From contig CAUDCB010000135.1 of NCBI GenBank assembly GCA_958447915.1, positions 1 through 5,542 on the forward strand: a DNA stretch of 5,542 nt. The letters run 5' to 3'. Both the position numbers and the translations under genes were made by a program. Source of the stretch: an uncultured Collinsella sp. (GTDB lineage Bacteria > Actinomycetota > Coriobacteriia > Coriobacteriales > Coriobacteriaceae). Under the pieces are notes generated by a model, which saw nothing but the letters and a program-made list of their open reading frames with translations, made no database searches and was not told the origin of the DNA. Position 1 is the stretch's first letter. Every line of letters begins with the position of its first letter. Of this stretch, positions 1 to 5,542 are shown piece by piece.

Positions 1-86
1 ACATAGCCAAGCGCGGTCCCGTCACGGACCTGAAGATCATCGTCCTCACGGTTATCGAGGTCATCACCGGTAAGGGTGCGTGCTAG
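1..86 (+). CDS. C-terminal end of a probable bacterial sugar transferase (initiating glycosyl-1-phosphate transferase), 5' truncated
   Basis: The frame is open from base 3 to the TAG at 84-86. It gives a 27-residue tail beginning IAKRGPVTDLKIIVLTVIEV and ending ITGKGAC. A 'D-(I/L)-K-I-(hydrophobic) ... T-(hydrophobic) ... V' tail closing a protein just before a glycosyltransferase operon is typical of the polyprenyl-phosphate sugar-phosphotransferase family (WcaJ/PglC-like C-terminal domain). Those enzymes transfer a sugar-1-phosphate to undecaprenyl phosphate at the inner membrane and start repeat-unit assembly. The catalytic region is outside the window, so the family call rests on a short tail plus position. 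The stop abuts the next gene's ATG with no gap, which implies co-transcription and probable translational coupling. Confidence 0.6.
   Translation, partial: IAKRGPVTDLKIIVLTVIEVITGKGAC
72..76 (+). promoter_or_regulatory. Shine-Dalgarno-like site for the first glycosyltransferase
   Basis: AAGGG lies ten bases upstream of the ATG at 87, inside the coding end of the preceding transferase gene. Because the stop and start codons are adjacent, ribosomes ending the upstream gene are well placed to restart. This supports the ATG at 87 as the true start. Confidence 0.5.
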
Positions 87-1208
87 ATGCGCATCGCGAT
101 GATTGGACATAAGAGATACGGTTCTCGCGAGGGCGGCGTGGAGGTCGTCGTGACCGAGCTCGCCCGCCGCATGGCGGCGCTCGGCCACGAGGTCACCTGC
201 TATGACCGTTCCGGTGCGGACGTCATGACCGGCGATGCCGCGGATTGTCGCGAGCGCGTCGTCGACGGCGTGCGCGTCGTCCCCGTGAGGACGATTGACA
301 AGAAGGGGCTCGCCGCGCTGAGCTCCTCGTACTTCGCCACCCTGGCTGCCATCCAGGGCGGACCCGATGTGATCCACTACCATGCCGAGGGCCCCTGCGT
401 GCCGCTGCCTTTGGCAAAGCGTGCGGGTATCCGAACTGTGGCCACCATCCACGGCCTGGACTGGCAGCGCGCCAAGTGGGGAAAGCTCGCCAGTACGTAC
501 ATCAAGATGGGGGAGAGGGCTGCTGCCACCAAGGCCGACGGCCTCATCGTCCTGTCCAAATCGGCCCAGTCCTACTTCGATGGCGCTTACGGCCGCACGG
601 CGACGTTCATCCCCAACGGTATCGAGCCAAAGCAGCCGAAGCCGGTCAACCAGATAAAGAGTAGATGGGGCCTCGATGCGGGCTCCTACCTGCTGTACCT
701 GGGCAGGCTCGTCCCCGAGAAGCGCCCTGAGCTCCTGATCGAGGCGTTCAAGAAGCTCGACACGGAAAAGAGACTCGTCATCGCCGGCGGCGGATCGGAC
801 ACATCCGAGTACGAGGCGTCCCTTCGTGAGGCCGCGCAGGGCGACCCACGCGTCCTCTTCACCGGGTTCGTTAACGGCGAGCCCTTGGAAGAGCTGTACT
901 CCAACTGCTTTGCCTACGTGCTGCCTTCCGACGTGGAGGGAATGCCCATGAGCCTGCTGGAGGCCATGGCATACGGCCGCTGCTGCGTGACGAGCGATAT
1001 CCCCGAGTGCGCGGATGTCCTGGCTGATGCGGGAGCGACTTTCCTTAGGGGGGATGCTGCTGCGCTTAGGGCTTCGCTTGAGAGTTTATTGGCCGATCAT
1101 GCTCGAGTTGCCGCTATGGGCGACGCTGCAAATAAGCGTGTCCTCTCTACTTATAACTGGGGTTCTGTCGTTGCGCGTACTCTCGATCTGTATAAGGAAA
1201 TTCGTTAG
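87..1208 (+). CDS. GT-B glycosyltransferase, family 4-like (polysaccharide repeat-unit assembly)
   Basis: A 373-residue protein, normal length for a GT4 enzyme. The N-terminal acceptor domain opens with MRIAMIGHKRYGSREGGVE, where the glycine-rich loop at residues 14-18 follows the first beta strand. It continues through VIHYHAEGP (95-103) and IHGLDWQRAKWG (121-132). The C-terminal nucleotide-sugar domain begins near YLLYLGRLVPEKRPE (201-215), the usual donor-phosphate-binding segment. It carries the E-x7-E motif at E284 and E292 (EGMPMSLLE), the retaining-GT4 hallmark. There is no signal peptide or membrane segment, so it is probably a cytoplasmic or peripheral enzyme adding a sugar to a lipid-linked acceptor. 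Sugar and linkage cannot be told from sequence; some relatives with this N-terminus are annotated as rhamnosyl- or similar transferases. The start is the ATG directly after the upstream TAG, with an AAGGG at 72-76 ten bases before it. Codon choice changes near the 3' end (see findings). Confidence 0.92.
   Translation: MRIAMIGHKRYGSREGGVEVVVTELARRMAALGHEVTCYDRSGADVMTGDAADCRERVVDGVRVVPVRTIDKKGLAALSSSYFATLAAIQGGPDVIHYHAEGPCVPLPLAKRAGIRTVATIHGLDWQRAKWGKLASTYIKMGERAAATKADGLIVLSKSAQSYFDGAYGRTATFIPNGIEPKQPKPVNQIKSRWGLDAGSYLLYLGRLVPEKRPELLIEAFKKLDTEKRLVIAGGGSDTSEYEASLREAAQGDPRVLFTGFVNGEPLEELYSNCFAYVLPSDVEGMPMSLLEAMAYGRCCVTSDIPECADVLADAGATFLRGDAAALRASLESLLADHARVAAMGDAANKRVLSTYNWGSVVARTLDLYKEIR
1194..1200 (+). 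promoter_or_regulatory. Shine-Dalgarno site for the second glycosyltransferase
   Basis: AAGGAAA overlaps the last codons of the first glycosyltransferase gene. Its AAGGA core (1194-1198) ends ten bases before the ATG at 1209. The same spacing and the same TAG|ATG arrangement occur at the preceding gene junction. It supports the start at 1209. Confidence 0.6.
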
Positions 1209-2495
1209 ATGAAGATTATCCTTGTTAACAAATTCCACTATCTCAAGGGTGGGTCGGAAACGTATTACTTTGGTCTCGCCGAAGGTCTCAAGGCTGCCGG
1301 TCATGAGGTTCATTTCTTTGCCATGGAGGGGGATAATAATCTCCCGTGCGAAGATGCCGACCTATTTGTTTCGGCAAAGGATTACAATGGACCCTCTTCG
1401 CTCACGCAAAAAGTCTCCGCTGCTGCCTCGCTTATCTATTCCAATGAGGCTAAAGAGAAATTCCAGGCAATGTGTGAGCGGGTACAGCCAGACGTTGTCC
1501 ATATGAACCTCGTTCATCGCCAGATTACCCTGTCGATCCTCGATGCCCCTTACCTTAAGGAGCATGGCGTCCCCGTGCTCTTCACGGCCCATGACTATAT
1601 CCTTGTTTGTCCCAACTATCTCATGCTCGATGGTAGAGGAAGCGTCTGCGATGCCTGCCTGGGCGGCAAGTTCTCAAACTGTCTCAAGCGCAAGTGCGTT
1701 AAGGGCTCTACGGCTAAAAGTGCTATTGCCTTTGCTGAGGCTGAATATCTTAGGCTGAGCCATGCTTATAACAAGATTGATAAGATTGTCTGCCCCTCGA
1801 GCTTCATGGTGCAGAAGACCATTGAGGGCGGACTTGAGTCAAATCGTGTTTCCCATATGACTAATTTTTGTTCTGCGGAGACGCTTGAGCTGGCTCACTC
1901 TGATTTTGACTGTACTGATTACAAGAGCTCGTACCTTCTATTCTTTGGAAGATTGTCCAAGGAGAAGGGCGTCGATCTTCTGATTGACGCTTTTGCCTCG
2001 ATTGAAGACATGATTCCCGATTGGCGCCTTGTAATCGTCGGCGATGGCCCCGAACGTGAAGCGCTCTCACAGAGAGTCGAGAACTTGTCCTGCAAAGATC
2101 GAATTGAGTTTGCGGGATATCAGACCGGCGCTCCGCTCCAAAACTATGTCGAGAGGGCGTCTCTCGCCATCGCGTGCTCGCGATGGCGAGAGAACATGCC
2201 GTACTCGATCGTTGAGGCATTTGCCTCCGGCACGCCCGTTGTTGGCGCGCGTATCGGAGGCATACCGGAACTTGTTCGTGAAGGCGAGACCGGGTTTGCT
2301 TGCGAGCCAAACGATTCTCATTCATTAGCCGATGCAATTATTCGTGGCGTCGAGTTCATTGGCGACAAAGATACGTACCGCGAAATGCAGCAGAAATGCC
2401 GCGACTACGTTCTGAACAATTGCGACCAGTCCAAGTACATCGAGCAGCTTACTAAGCTCTACCAGGAGCTTGTTGATTCCAAGAAGAGGGGATAG
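1209..2495 (+). CDS. GT-B glycosyltransferase, family 4-like, with an internal cysteine cluster
   Basis: A 428-residue protein. The N-terminal domain begins MKIILVNKFHYLKGGSETYY, with the glycine pair G14-G15 typical of GT4 acceptor domains. It then has VVHMNLVHRQ (96-105) and TAHDY (126-130). A cysteine-rich insert follows at residues 134-163 (C134, C147, C150, C158, C163), a pattern I recall in a subgroup of polysaccharide GT4 enzymes ('HDY..(V/I)CPN ... C..C ... C....C'). The donor domain shows LLFFGRLSKEKGVDLLIDAF (243-262), VIVGDGPE (275-282) and the E-x7-E pair E328/E336 (ENMPYSIVE), followed by GTPVVGARIGGIPELV. No membrane segment is apparent. It probably adds one sugar of the repeat unit on the cytoplasmic face; donor and acceptor are unknown. 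Codon use is mixed, less C-ending than the first gene. A perfect 15-bp inverted repeat lies within codons 318-329. Confidence 0.92.
   Translation: MKIILVNKFHYLKGGSETYYFGLAEGLKAAGHEVHFFAMEGDNNLPCEDADLFVSAKDYNGPSSLTQKVSAAASLIYSNEAKEKFQAMCERVQPDVVHMNLVHRQITLSILDAPYLKEHGVPVLFTAHDYILVCPNYLMLDGRGSVCDACLGGKFSNCLKRKCVKGSTAKSAIAFAEAEYLRLSHAYNKIDKIVCPSSFMVQKTIEGGLESNRVSHMTNFCSAETLELAHSDFDCTDYKSSYLLFFGRLSKEKGVDLLIDAFASIEDMIPDWRLVIVGDGPEREALSQRVENLSCKDRIEFAGYQTGAPLQNYVERASLAIACSRWRENMPYSIVEAFASGTPVVGARIGGIPELVREGETGFACEPNDSHSLADAIIRGVEFIGDKDTYREMQQKCRDYVLNNCDQSKYIEQLTKLYQELVDSKKRG
2160..2193. repeat. Perfect 15-bp inverted repeat (hairpin, 4-base loop) inside a coding region
   Basis: Bases 2160-2174 are the exact reverse complement of 2179-2193, separated by TGCT (2175-2178). 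The stem is GC-rich, so it should fold stably in mRNA or in single-stranded DNA. It spans codons 318-329 of the second glycosyltransferase (residues SLAIACSRWRE and the first base of the next codon), ending beside the codon of E328 of the E-x7-E motif. There is no T-run after it, so it does not look like a standard intrinsic terminator. Function is unknown; chance formation under protein and codon constraint is possible. Confidence 0.8.
2486..2491 (+). promoter_or_regulatory. Shine-Dalgarno site that sets the start of the radical SAM gene
   Basis: GAGGGG lies eight bases upstream of the ATG at 2500. It argues against the in-frame upstream ATG at 2470, which would sit 26 bases inside the end of the preceding gene and add ten residues (MLIPRRGDRP) that precede the normal beginning of a radical SAM domain. 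Confidence 0.65.
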
Positions 2496-2499
2496 ACCC

Positions 2500-3645
2500 A
2501 TGGCCGAAAAGAAACTCAACGGTACCGTCATCGTAACCTACCGCTGCAACGCGCGCTGCACCATGTGCAACCGCTACAAGGCTCCCAGCCGCCCGGAGGA
2601 GGAGCTCTCCATCGAGACCATCAAGAAGCTCCCCAAGATGTACTTCACCAACATCACCGGCGGCGAGCCCTTCATCCGCCAGGACCTCAAGGACATCGTG
2701 CGCGAGCTCTACAAGAAGTCCGACCGCATCGTCATCTCCACCAACGGCTTCTTCACCGACCGCATCATCGACCTGTGCGAGGAGTTCCCCAACGTCGGCA
2801 TCCGCATCTCCATCGAGGGCCTGCAGCAGACCAACGACAAGATCCGCGGCCTGGAGAACGGCTACAACCGCGGCTACGCCACACTCAAGAAGCTCGTCGA
2901 GCTCAAGCACCCCGACGTCGGCTTCGGCATGACGGTTCAGGACCTCAACGCGCCCGACCTGGTGCCCCTCTACAAGATCTCGGACGAGCTGGGCATGGAG
3001 TTCGCCACGGCGTCGCTGCACAACAGCTTCTACTTCGTCGAGGCAAAGAACATCATCCACGACCGCCCCATGGTGGCCAAGAACTTCGAGGACCTGGTCA
3101 ACGAGCTGCTAAGGTCCAACAGCCCCAAGAAGTGGTTCCGTGCCTACTTCAACCACGGCCTCATCAACTACATCTACGGTCAGCCGCGCCTGCTGCCCTG
3201 CGACATGGCGTTCGACACCTTCTTCATCGACCCATACGGCGATGTTATGCCCTGCAACGGCACCAAGGACAAGGAGGTCATGGGCAATCTCAACGAGGAG
3301 TCCTGGGACGAGCTATGGAAATCTGACCAGGCCGAGAGGGTCCGCGCGAAGGTCCGCTACTGCGACCGCAACTGCTGGATGATCGGCTCGGTGAGCCCGG
3401 CCATGCACAAGTACATCTGGAAGCCCGGCTGGTGGGTGCTCAAGCACAAGGTGAAGGCCATCTTCACCAAGAAGCCCTACGACATGCACGAGCTCAAGAT
3501 CGTCCGCGACTACGAGGAGGGCCGCGTGACCAAGGAACAGCTCGACGCCTGCTCGACCTGCGACCTATGCGCCAAGATCAACGACGGCCTGTCCGAGGCG
3601 TCCAAGGCCGACGCGCACGTATACGAGACGCATGAGGCAATGTAA
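2500..3645 (+). CDS. Radical SAM protein with partial SPASM-type C-terminal cysteine region, polysaccharide-locus type
   Basis: A 381-residue protein starting MAEKKLNG. The radical SAM cluster motif C-x3-C-x2-C is at C16, C20 and C23 (RCNARCTMC), and the SAM-binding GGEP is at 54-57. STNGFF (80-85) and ISIEGL (103-108) are the expected later barrel strands. Downstream, C234-x12-G247-x4-C252 fits the first half of a SPASM/twitch auxiliary-cluster motif (C-x9-15-G-x4-C). It is followed by C288-x3-C292 in YCDRNCWM and a final C351-x2-C354-x2-C357. So it should bind one [4Fe-4S] cluster for SAM cleavage plus at least one auxiliary cluster. No membrane segment is evident, so it is likely cytosolic. 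The substrate is unknown. SPASM proteins are best known for modifying peptides, but the neighbours are all glycan genes, so a sugar, lipid-linked glycan or decoration is more likely here (inference). Codons are extremely C/G-ending, unlike both flanking genes. The stop overlaps the next start by one base. Confidence 0.9.
   Translation: MAEKKLNGTVIVTYRCNARCTMCNRYKAPSRPEEELSIETIKKLPKMYFTNITGGEPFIRQDLKDIVRELYKKSDRIVISTNGFFTDRIIDLCEEFPNVGIRISIEGLQQTNDKIRGLENGYNRGYATLKKLVELKHPDVGFGMTVQDLNAPDLVPLYKISDELGMEFATASLHNSFYFVEAKNIIHDRPMVAKNFEDLVNELLRSNSPKKWFRAYFNHGLINYIYGQPRLLPCDMAFDTFFIDPYGDVMPCNGTKDKEVMGNLNEESWDELWKSDQAERVRAKVRYCDRNCWMIGSVSPAMHKYIWKPGWWVLKHKVKAIFTKKPYDMHELKIVRDYEEGRVTKEQLDACSTCDLCAKINDGLSEASKADAHVYETHEAM
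3634..3637 (+). promoter_or_regulatory. Shine-Dalgarno-like site for the polymerase gene
   Basis: GAGG lies seven bases before the ATG at 3645, within the last codons of the radical SAM gene. It favours the start at 3645 over a later in-frame ATG at 3747 (residue 35), which lies closer to the first membrane segment but has a poorer upstream site. Confidence 0.55.
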
Positions 3646-5093
3646 TGGTCGTTAAGAGCATTCATCATTCTTCAGTTTTGCCTAACGAAGGAAGCTTTTT
3701 TCACCCTAATAGGACGGCAGAGCATTTCCGCAATCGCGCGCGGAATATGAACCGAGCTGACTTATTTCTCTTCGCGGTTTGTGAGCTATTTACACTGTTT
3801 GCCGAATGGATTGTTGGCCAAAAAATAAATATCAATCTTGCTGTTCTATTTACCTACGCTTTATTTCTCTGGGTGTTGTACGTTCGAGATAGGCGCTTTA
3901 TTCTAGAGTTCTTCTGGCTTGTAACTATGGCGACACTCAACATTCTTGGGACTTTTTGTTGCGATGAGGGGTTATTTCTTGTTGAGCTGAATTACGAGAG
4001 CTGGTATCTTTGCGCAGTCGCCCCCCTGGTGGCACTGTATGTGATTCTGTTTACCGTTATTGAGATGTATAGAATCACAAAAGCTAGCAGCTGTCCTGCT
4101 AGAGATATTAGTTGTGACGATGACCGCTCTAAATACAACTGGTTTTTATTGATAGGGATAGTTATTGCCTTCTATCAATTTGCGCAGGTGGCGGCTAATC
4201 CTTATTTTAAAGCGGGAACCTTAAGACTTGACTACGCTTCTCAGTATATGAACTCTTTTAGCGTGAGTCTTAGAACATATTTACCCTTTTTTCTGCCAGT
4301 TGTTGTAATGGCCTGGAAGTCTGGCAGCAGGCTTGCTCCGGTCGCATTCTTATTTCTAACATTTGGTTTTTATTTTCTTGAAGGAGATAAATTCGGCGTT
4401 TATTTTTTCGCCGCGTTTATTCTTTCGCTTTCCGTCTTGCCTACCTTAAGCGACGGAAAGGTAAACACAATTATTAAGGTGTTGTTTTCCTTTTTTTGGC
4501 TGCTAATTGGGGTCGTATATATACAAAGAATACTGCTATTTGATGATTCATTCGCTGAATTCATTGATGCAATTAATCAACGCCTGGCTCAGCAAGGTGA
4601 AGTTTGGTGGTCAATTTACATGCATGGCAGGGGGTCTTCGCTACCAGCAGTTAATTTCTCAGATGAAATCAACGCAATTTTAAATCCAGCGTTGCAGTCA
4701 TCCTTTGATTTTGGTCAGTGGCGAATGATGCGAGTGGCTTGCGACTATTCAGCATATTCTGCATACAGGATTGAAGTCGGAAACCCATACACTGCGACAA
4801 CAACTGCCTCTCTTGTAACTTATTTTGGCTATTTCGGTGCGACTATTTTTTACATGTTTGCTGGATGGGTGTATGCGTCATTGATCCGTAATGCTTCGAT
4901 TGCCTTTAGTGCATGCAGGGTTATAGAGTCCATGGTCTACGTCAAGCTCATATCCCTTGCTGGGAATATCCTTTTTGCTTCTGATGTTACGTATCTCTTT
5001 TCACTCCAAGGGATCGTATATGTTGGCGCCCTGGTTGCTCTGACATTAATACGTGAGTGCAATAAAGATTCTTTGATTCAAGCTGGTCGTTAG
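3645..5093 (+). CDS. wzy: Multi-pass membrane protein, probable oligosaccharide repeat-unit polymerase (Wzy-like)
   Basis: A 482-residue, strongly hydrophobic protein with roughly 11-12 membrane segments by eye, near residues 38-57, 62-80, 86-105, 120-140, 165-182, 208-224, 229-245, 248-266, 276-296, 390-412, 430-445 and 451-468. A large polar loop at about 297-388 has RLAQQGEVWW (313-322) and GNPYTATTTASL (379-390). Wzy proteins share a many-segment topology with one large periplasmic loop and little sequence identity. The 'QG(Q/E)xWW' motif recalls a Wzy-like subgroup I have seen annotated as oligosaccharide repeat unit polymerase. Its expected role is joining undecaprenyl-linked repeat units at the outer face of the membrane. 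The gene symbol is by role and context only. The first 35 residues are hydrophilic. AT content is clearly higher than in the preceding gene, as is common for wzy. A flippase (Wzx) would also be multi-pass but lacks this single large loop. Confidence 0.8.
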   Translation: MVVKSIHHSSVLPNEGSFFHPNRTAEHFRNRARNMNRADLFLFAVCELFTLFAEWIVGQKININLAVLFTYALFLWVLYVRDRRFILEFFWLVTMATLNILGTFCCDEGLFLVELNYESWYLCAVAPLVALYVILFTVIEMYRITKASSCPARDISCDDDRSKYNWFLLIGIVIAFYQFAQVAANPYFKAGTLRLDYASQYMNSFSVSLRTYLPFFLPVVVMAWKSGSRLAPVAFLFLTFGFYFLEGDKFGVYFFAAFILSLSVLPTLSDGKVNTIIKVLFSFFWLLIGVVYIQRILLFDDSFAEFIDAINQRLAQQGEVWWSIYMHGRGSSLPAVNFSDEINAILNPALQSSFDFGQWRMMRVACDYSAYSAYRIEVGNPYTATTTASLVTYFGYFGATIFYMFAGWVYASLIRNASIAFSACRVIESMVYVKLISLAGNILFASDVTYLFSLQGIVYVGALVALTLIRECNKDSLIQAGR

Positions 5094-5108
5094 AAGAAAG
5101 ACTAAGAA

Positions 5109-5542
5109 ATGCCGTGTTTTAATAACAAAAAAAATGATGTAATTATTATTGTTGAACATTTAAACCGAGAGCTTGAGAGCGCGTTGCTGCTTGAACGAGC
5201 TCTCGATGAGCGCCAAATTACTTCGAAAATCGTTTTTAAGGGATGGAATGAAGGGCCTGCAAGCTGCTTTATAAGACCAAAAGTAATCGTTACGCCGTGG
5301 TGCTATGACAATAAAGACATTAAAGCCCTTTGCGGCTACCGTGGTGGTTTCGCAGACGGGTCCTTTGACATTGTCGACTTACATAGCGAACAGGTTACAA
5401 CTCCAGATGGGCTTTCATTTGTACTTCCGACAGATAGGGCCAAACAAACATTTCATATTTGTTGGGGACAGTTTTTCAGCGATGCTTTAATTTCTGTTGG
5501 AGTTGATGCATGTCGGATCTGCATTGCTGGTTCCAACAGGCT
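5109..5542 (+). CDS. Surface carbohydrate biosynthesis protein-like, 3' truncated by the window edge
   Basis: An open frame from ATG 5109 runs to the window end with no stop: 144 complete codons plus two bases. An in-frame TAA at 5103-5105 rules out an earlier start. The protein begins MPCFNNKKNDVIIIVEHLNR, then ELESALLLERALDER. Later segments are VIVTPWCYDNKD (59-70), DIVDLHSEQ (87-95) and HICWGQFF (116-123), ending AGSNRL. The order 'VEH-NRE-(L/F)ESALLL ... PW-YD ... LHSEQ ... H-WG-(E/Q)FF ... G-(V)D ... GN/SxR' matches what I recall of the 'surface carbohydrate biosynthesis protein' family, thought to be GT-B-like and found in polysaccharide loci. Its reaction is not established to my knowledge. 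No signal peptide is seen. Codons are AT-rich like the polymerase gene, suggesting the two travelled together. The upstream SD is weak (GAAAG at 5096-5100). An alternative is a CDP-glycerol-glycerophosphotransferase-like or other capsule GT-B fold protein. Confidence 0.8.
   Translation, partial: MPCFNNKKNDVIIIVEHLNRELESALLLERALDERQITSKIVFKGWNEGPASCFIRPKVIVTPWCYDNKDIKALCGYRGGFADGSFDIVDLHSEQVTTPDGLSFVLPTDRAKQTFHICWGQFFSDALISVGVDACRICIAGSNR

Noticed and set aside
1861..2337. 158-codon open frame on the minus strand
   Set aside because: It is antisense to a clear GT4 gene. The product is R/S/Q-rich with no recognisable domain.
2470..2499. Upstream ATG at 2470 as start of the radical SAM gene
   Set aside because: It would overlap the glycosyltransferase end by 26 bases and add ten unlikely residues. 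The ATG at 2500 has a GAGGGG eight bases before it.
2452..3060. 202-codon open frame on the minus strand
   Set aside because: It is antisense to the radical SAM gene, whose C-ending codons leave few stops on the opposite strand. The product is a low-complexity V/L/D/E-rich sequence with no family features.
2565..3326. 253-codon + strand frame inside the radical SAM gene
   Set aside because: It is an out-of-frame reading of GC-rich codons giving a H/R/P/Q-rich product, while the overlapping frame has all radical SAM motifs.
4084..4102. 7-bp inverted repeat with 5-base loop in the polymerase gene
   Set aside because: It is short and in coding sequence with no T-run, so readily explained by chance.
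5094..5108. Possible terminator or promoter between the polymerase and the last gene
   Set aside because: It is only 15 bases, A-rich, with no stem or -10/-35 pair. The genes appear to be one operon.
5305..5490. 61-codon + strand frame near the right end
   Set aside because: It is out of frame with the longer open frame from 5109, which carries family-like segments (LHSEQ, HICWGQFF).

Overview
The window is a slice of a surface-polysaccharide (capsule/exopolysaccharide, Wzx/Wzy-type) biosynthesis operon. Every gene is on the + strand and coding is nearly gapless. In order it holds: the last 27 codons of a probable membrane sugar transferase (1-86); two GT-B, family-4-like glycosyltransferases (87-1208 and 1209-2495); a radical SAM protein with a partial SPASM-type C-terminus (2500-3645); a multi-pass membrane protein that looks like the repeat-unit polymerase Wzy (3645-5093); and the first ~145 codons of a 'surface carbohydrate biosynthesis protein'-like gene that runs off the right edge (5109-5542).

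The genes are packed as one transcription unit. There are two zero-gap stop/start junctions (TAG directly followed by ATG), a 4-base gap, a 1-base TAATG overlap and a 15-base gap. Shine-Dalgarno-like sequences lie inside the ends of the upstream genes. I see no internal promoter, terminator, tRNA, rRNA, CRISPR array, IS element or attachment site, and no gene-free stretch longer than 15 bases.

Pathway reading (inference from families): the leading transferase would start a repeat unit on undecaprenyl phosphate, the two glycosyltransferases would extend it on the cytoplasmic face, and Wzy would polymerise the exported units at the outer face of the membrane. The radical SAM enzyme and the last protein are the parts with no assigned step. 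The radical SAM enzyme is the best candidate for unusual chemistry here, possibly modification of a sugar or a decoration.

Organism: the first ~1 kb and the radical SAM gene are GC-rich with strongly C/G-ending codons, and ribosome binding sites are of classical SD type. This suggests an actinomycete such as a gut Coriobacteriia (Collinsella-like), but this rests on style only and is tentative. Composition is mosaic. The 3' end of the first glycosyltransferase gene turns to T-ending codons, the second glycosyltransferase is mixed, the radical SAM gene is strongly GC-biased, and the polymerase and last gene are distinctly AT-richer. That is the usual look of a polysaccharide locus assembled by repeated horizontal exchange.

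The most notable non-gene signal is a perfect 15-bp inverted repeat with a 4-base loop (2160-2193) inside the second glycosyltransferase gene, ending at the codon of a putative catalytic glutamate.
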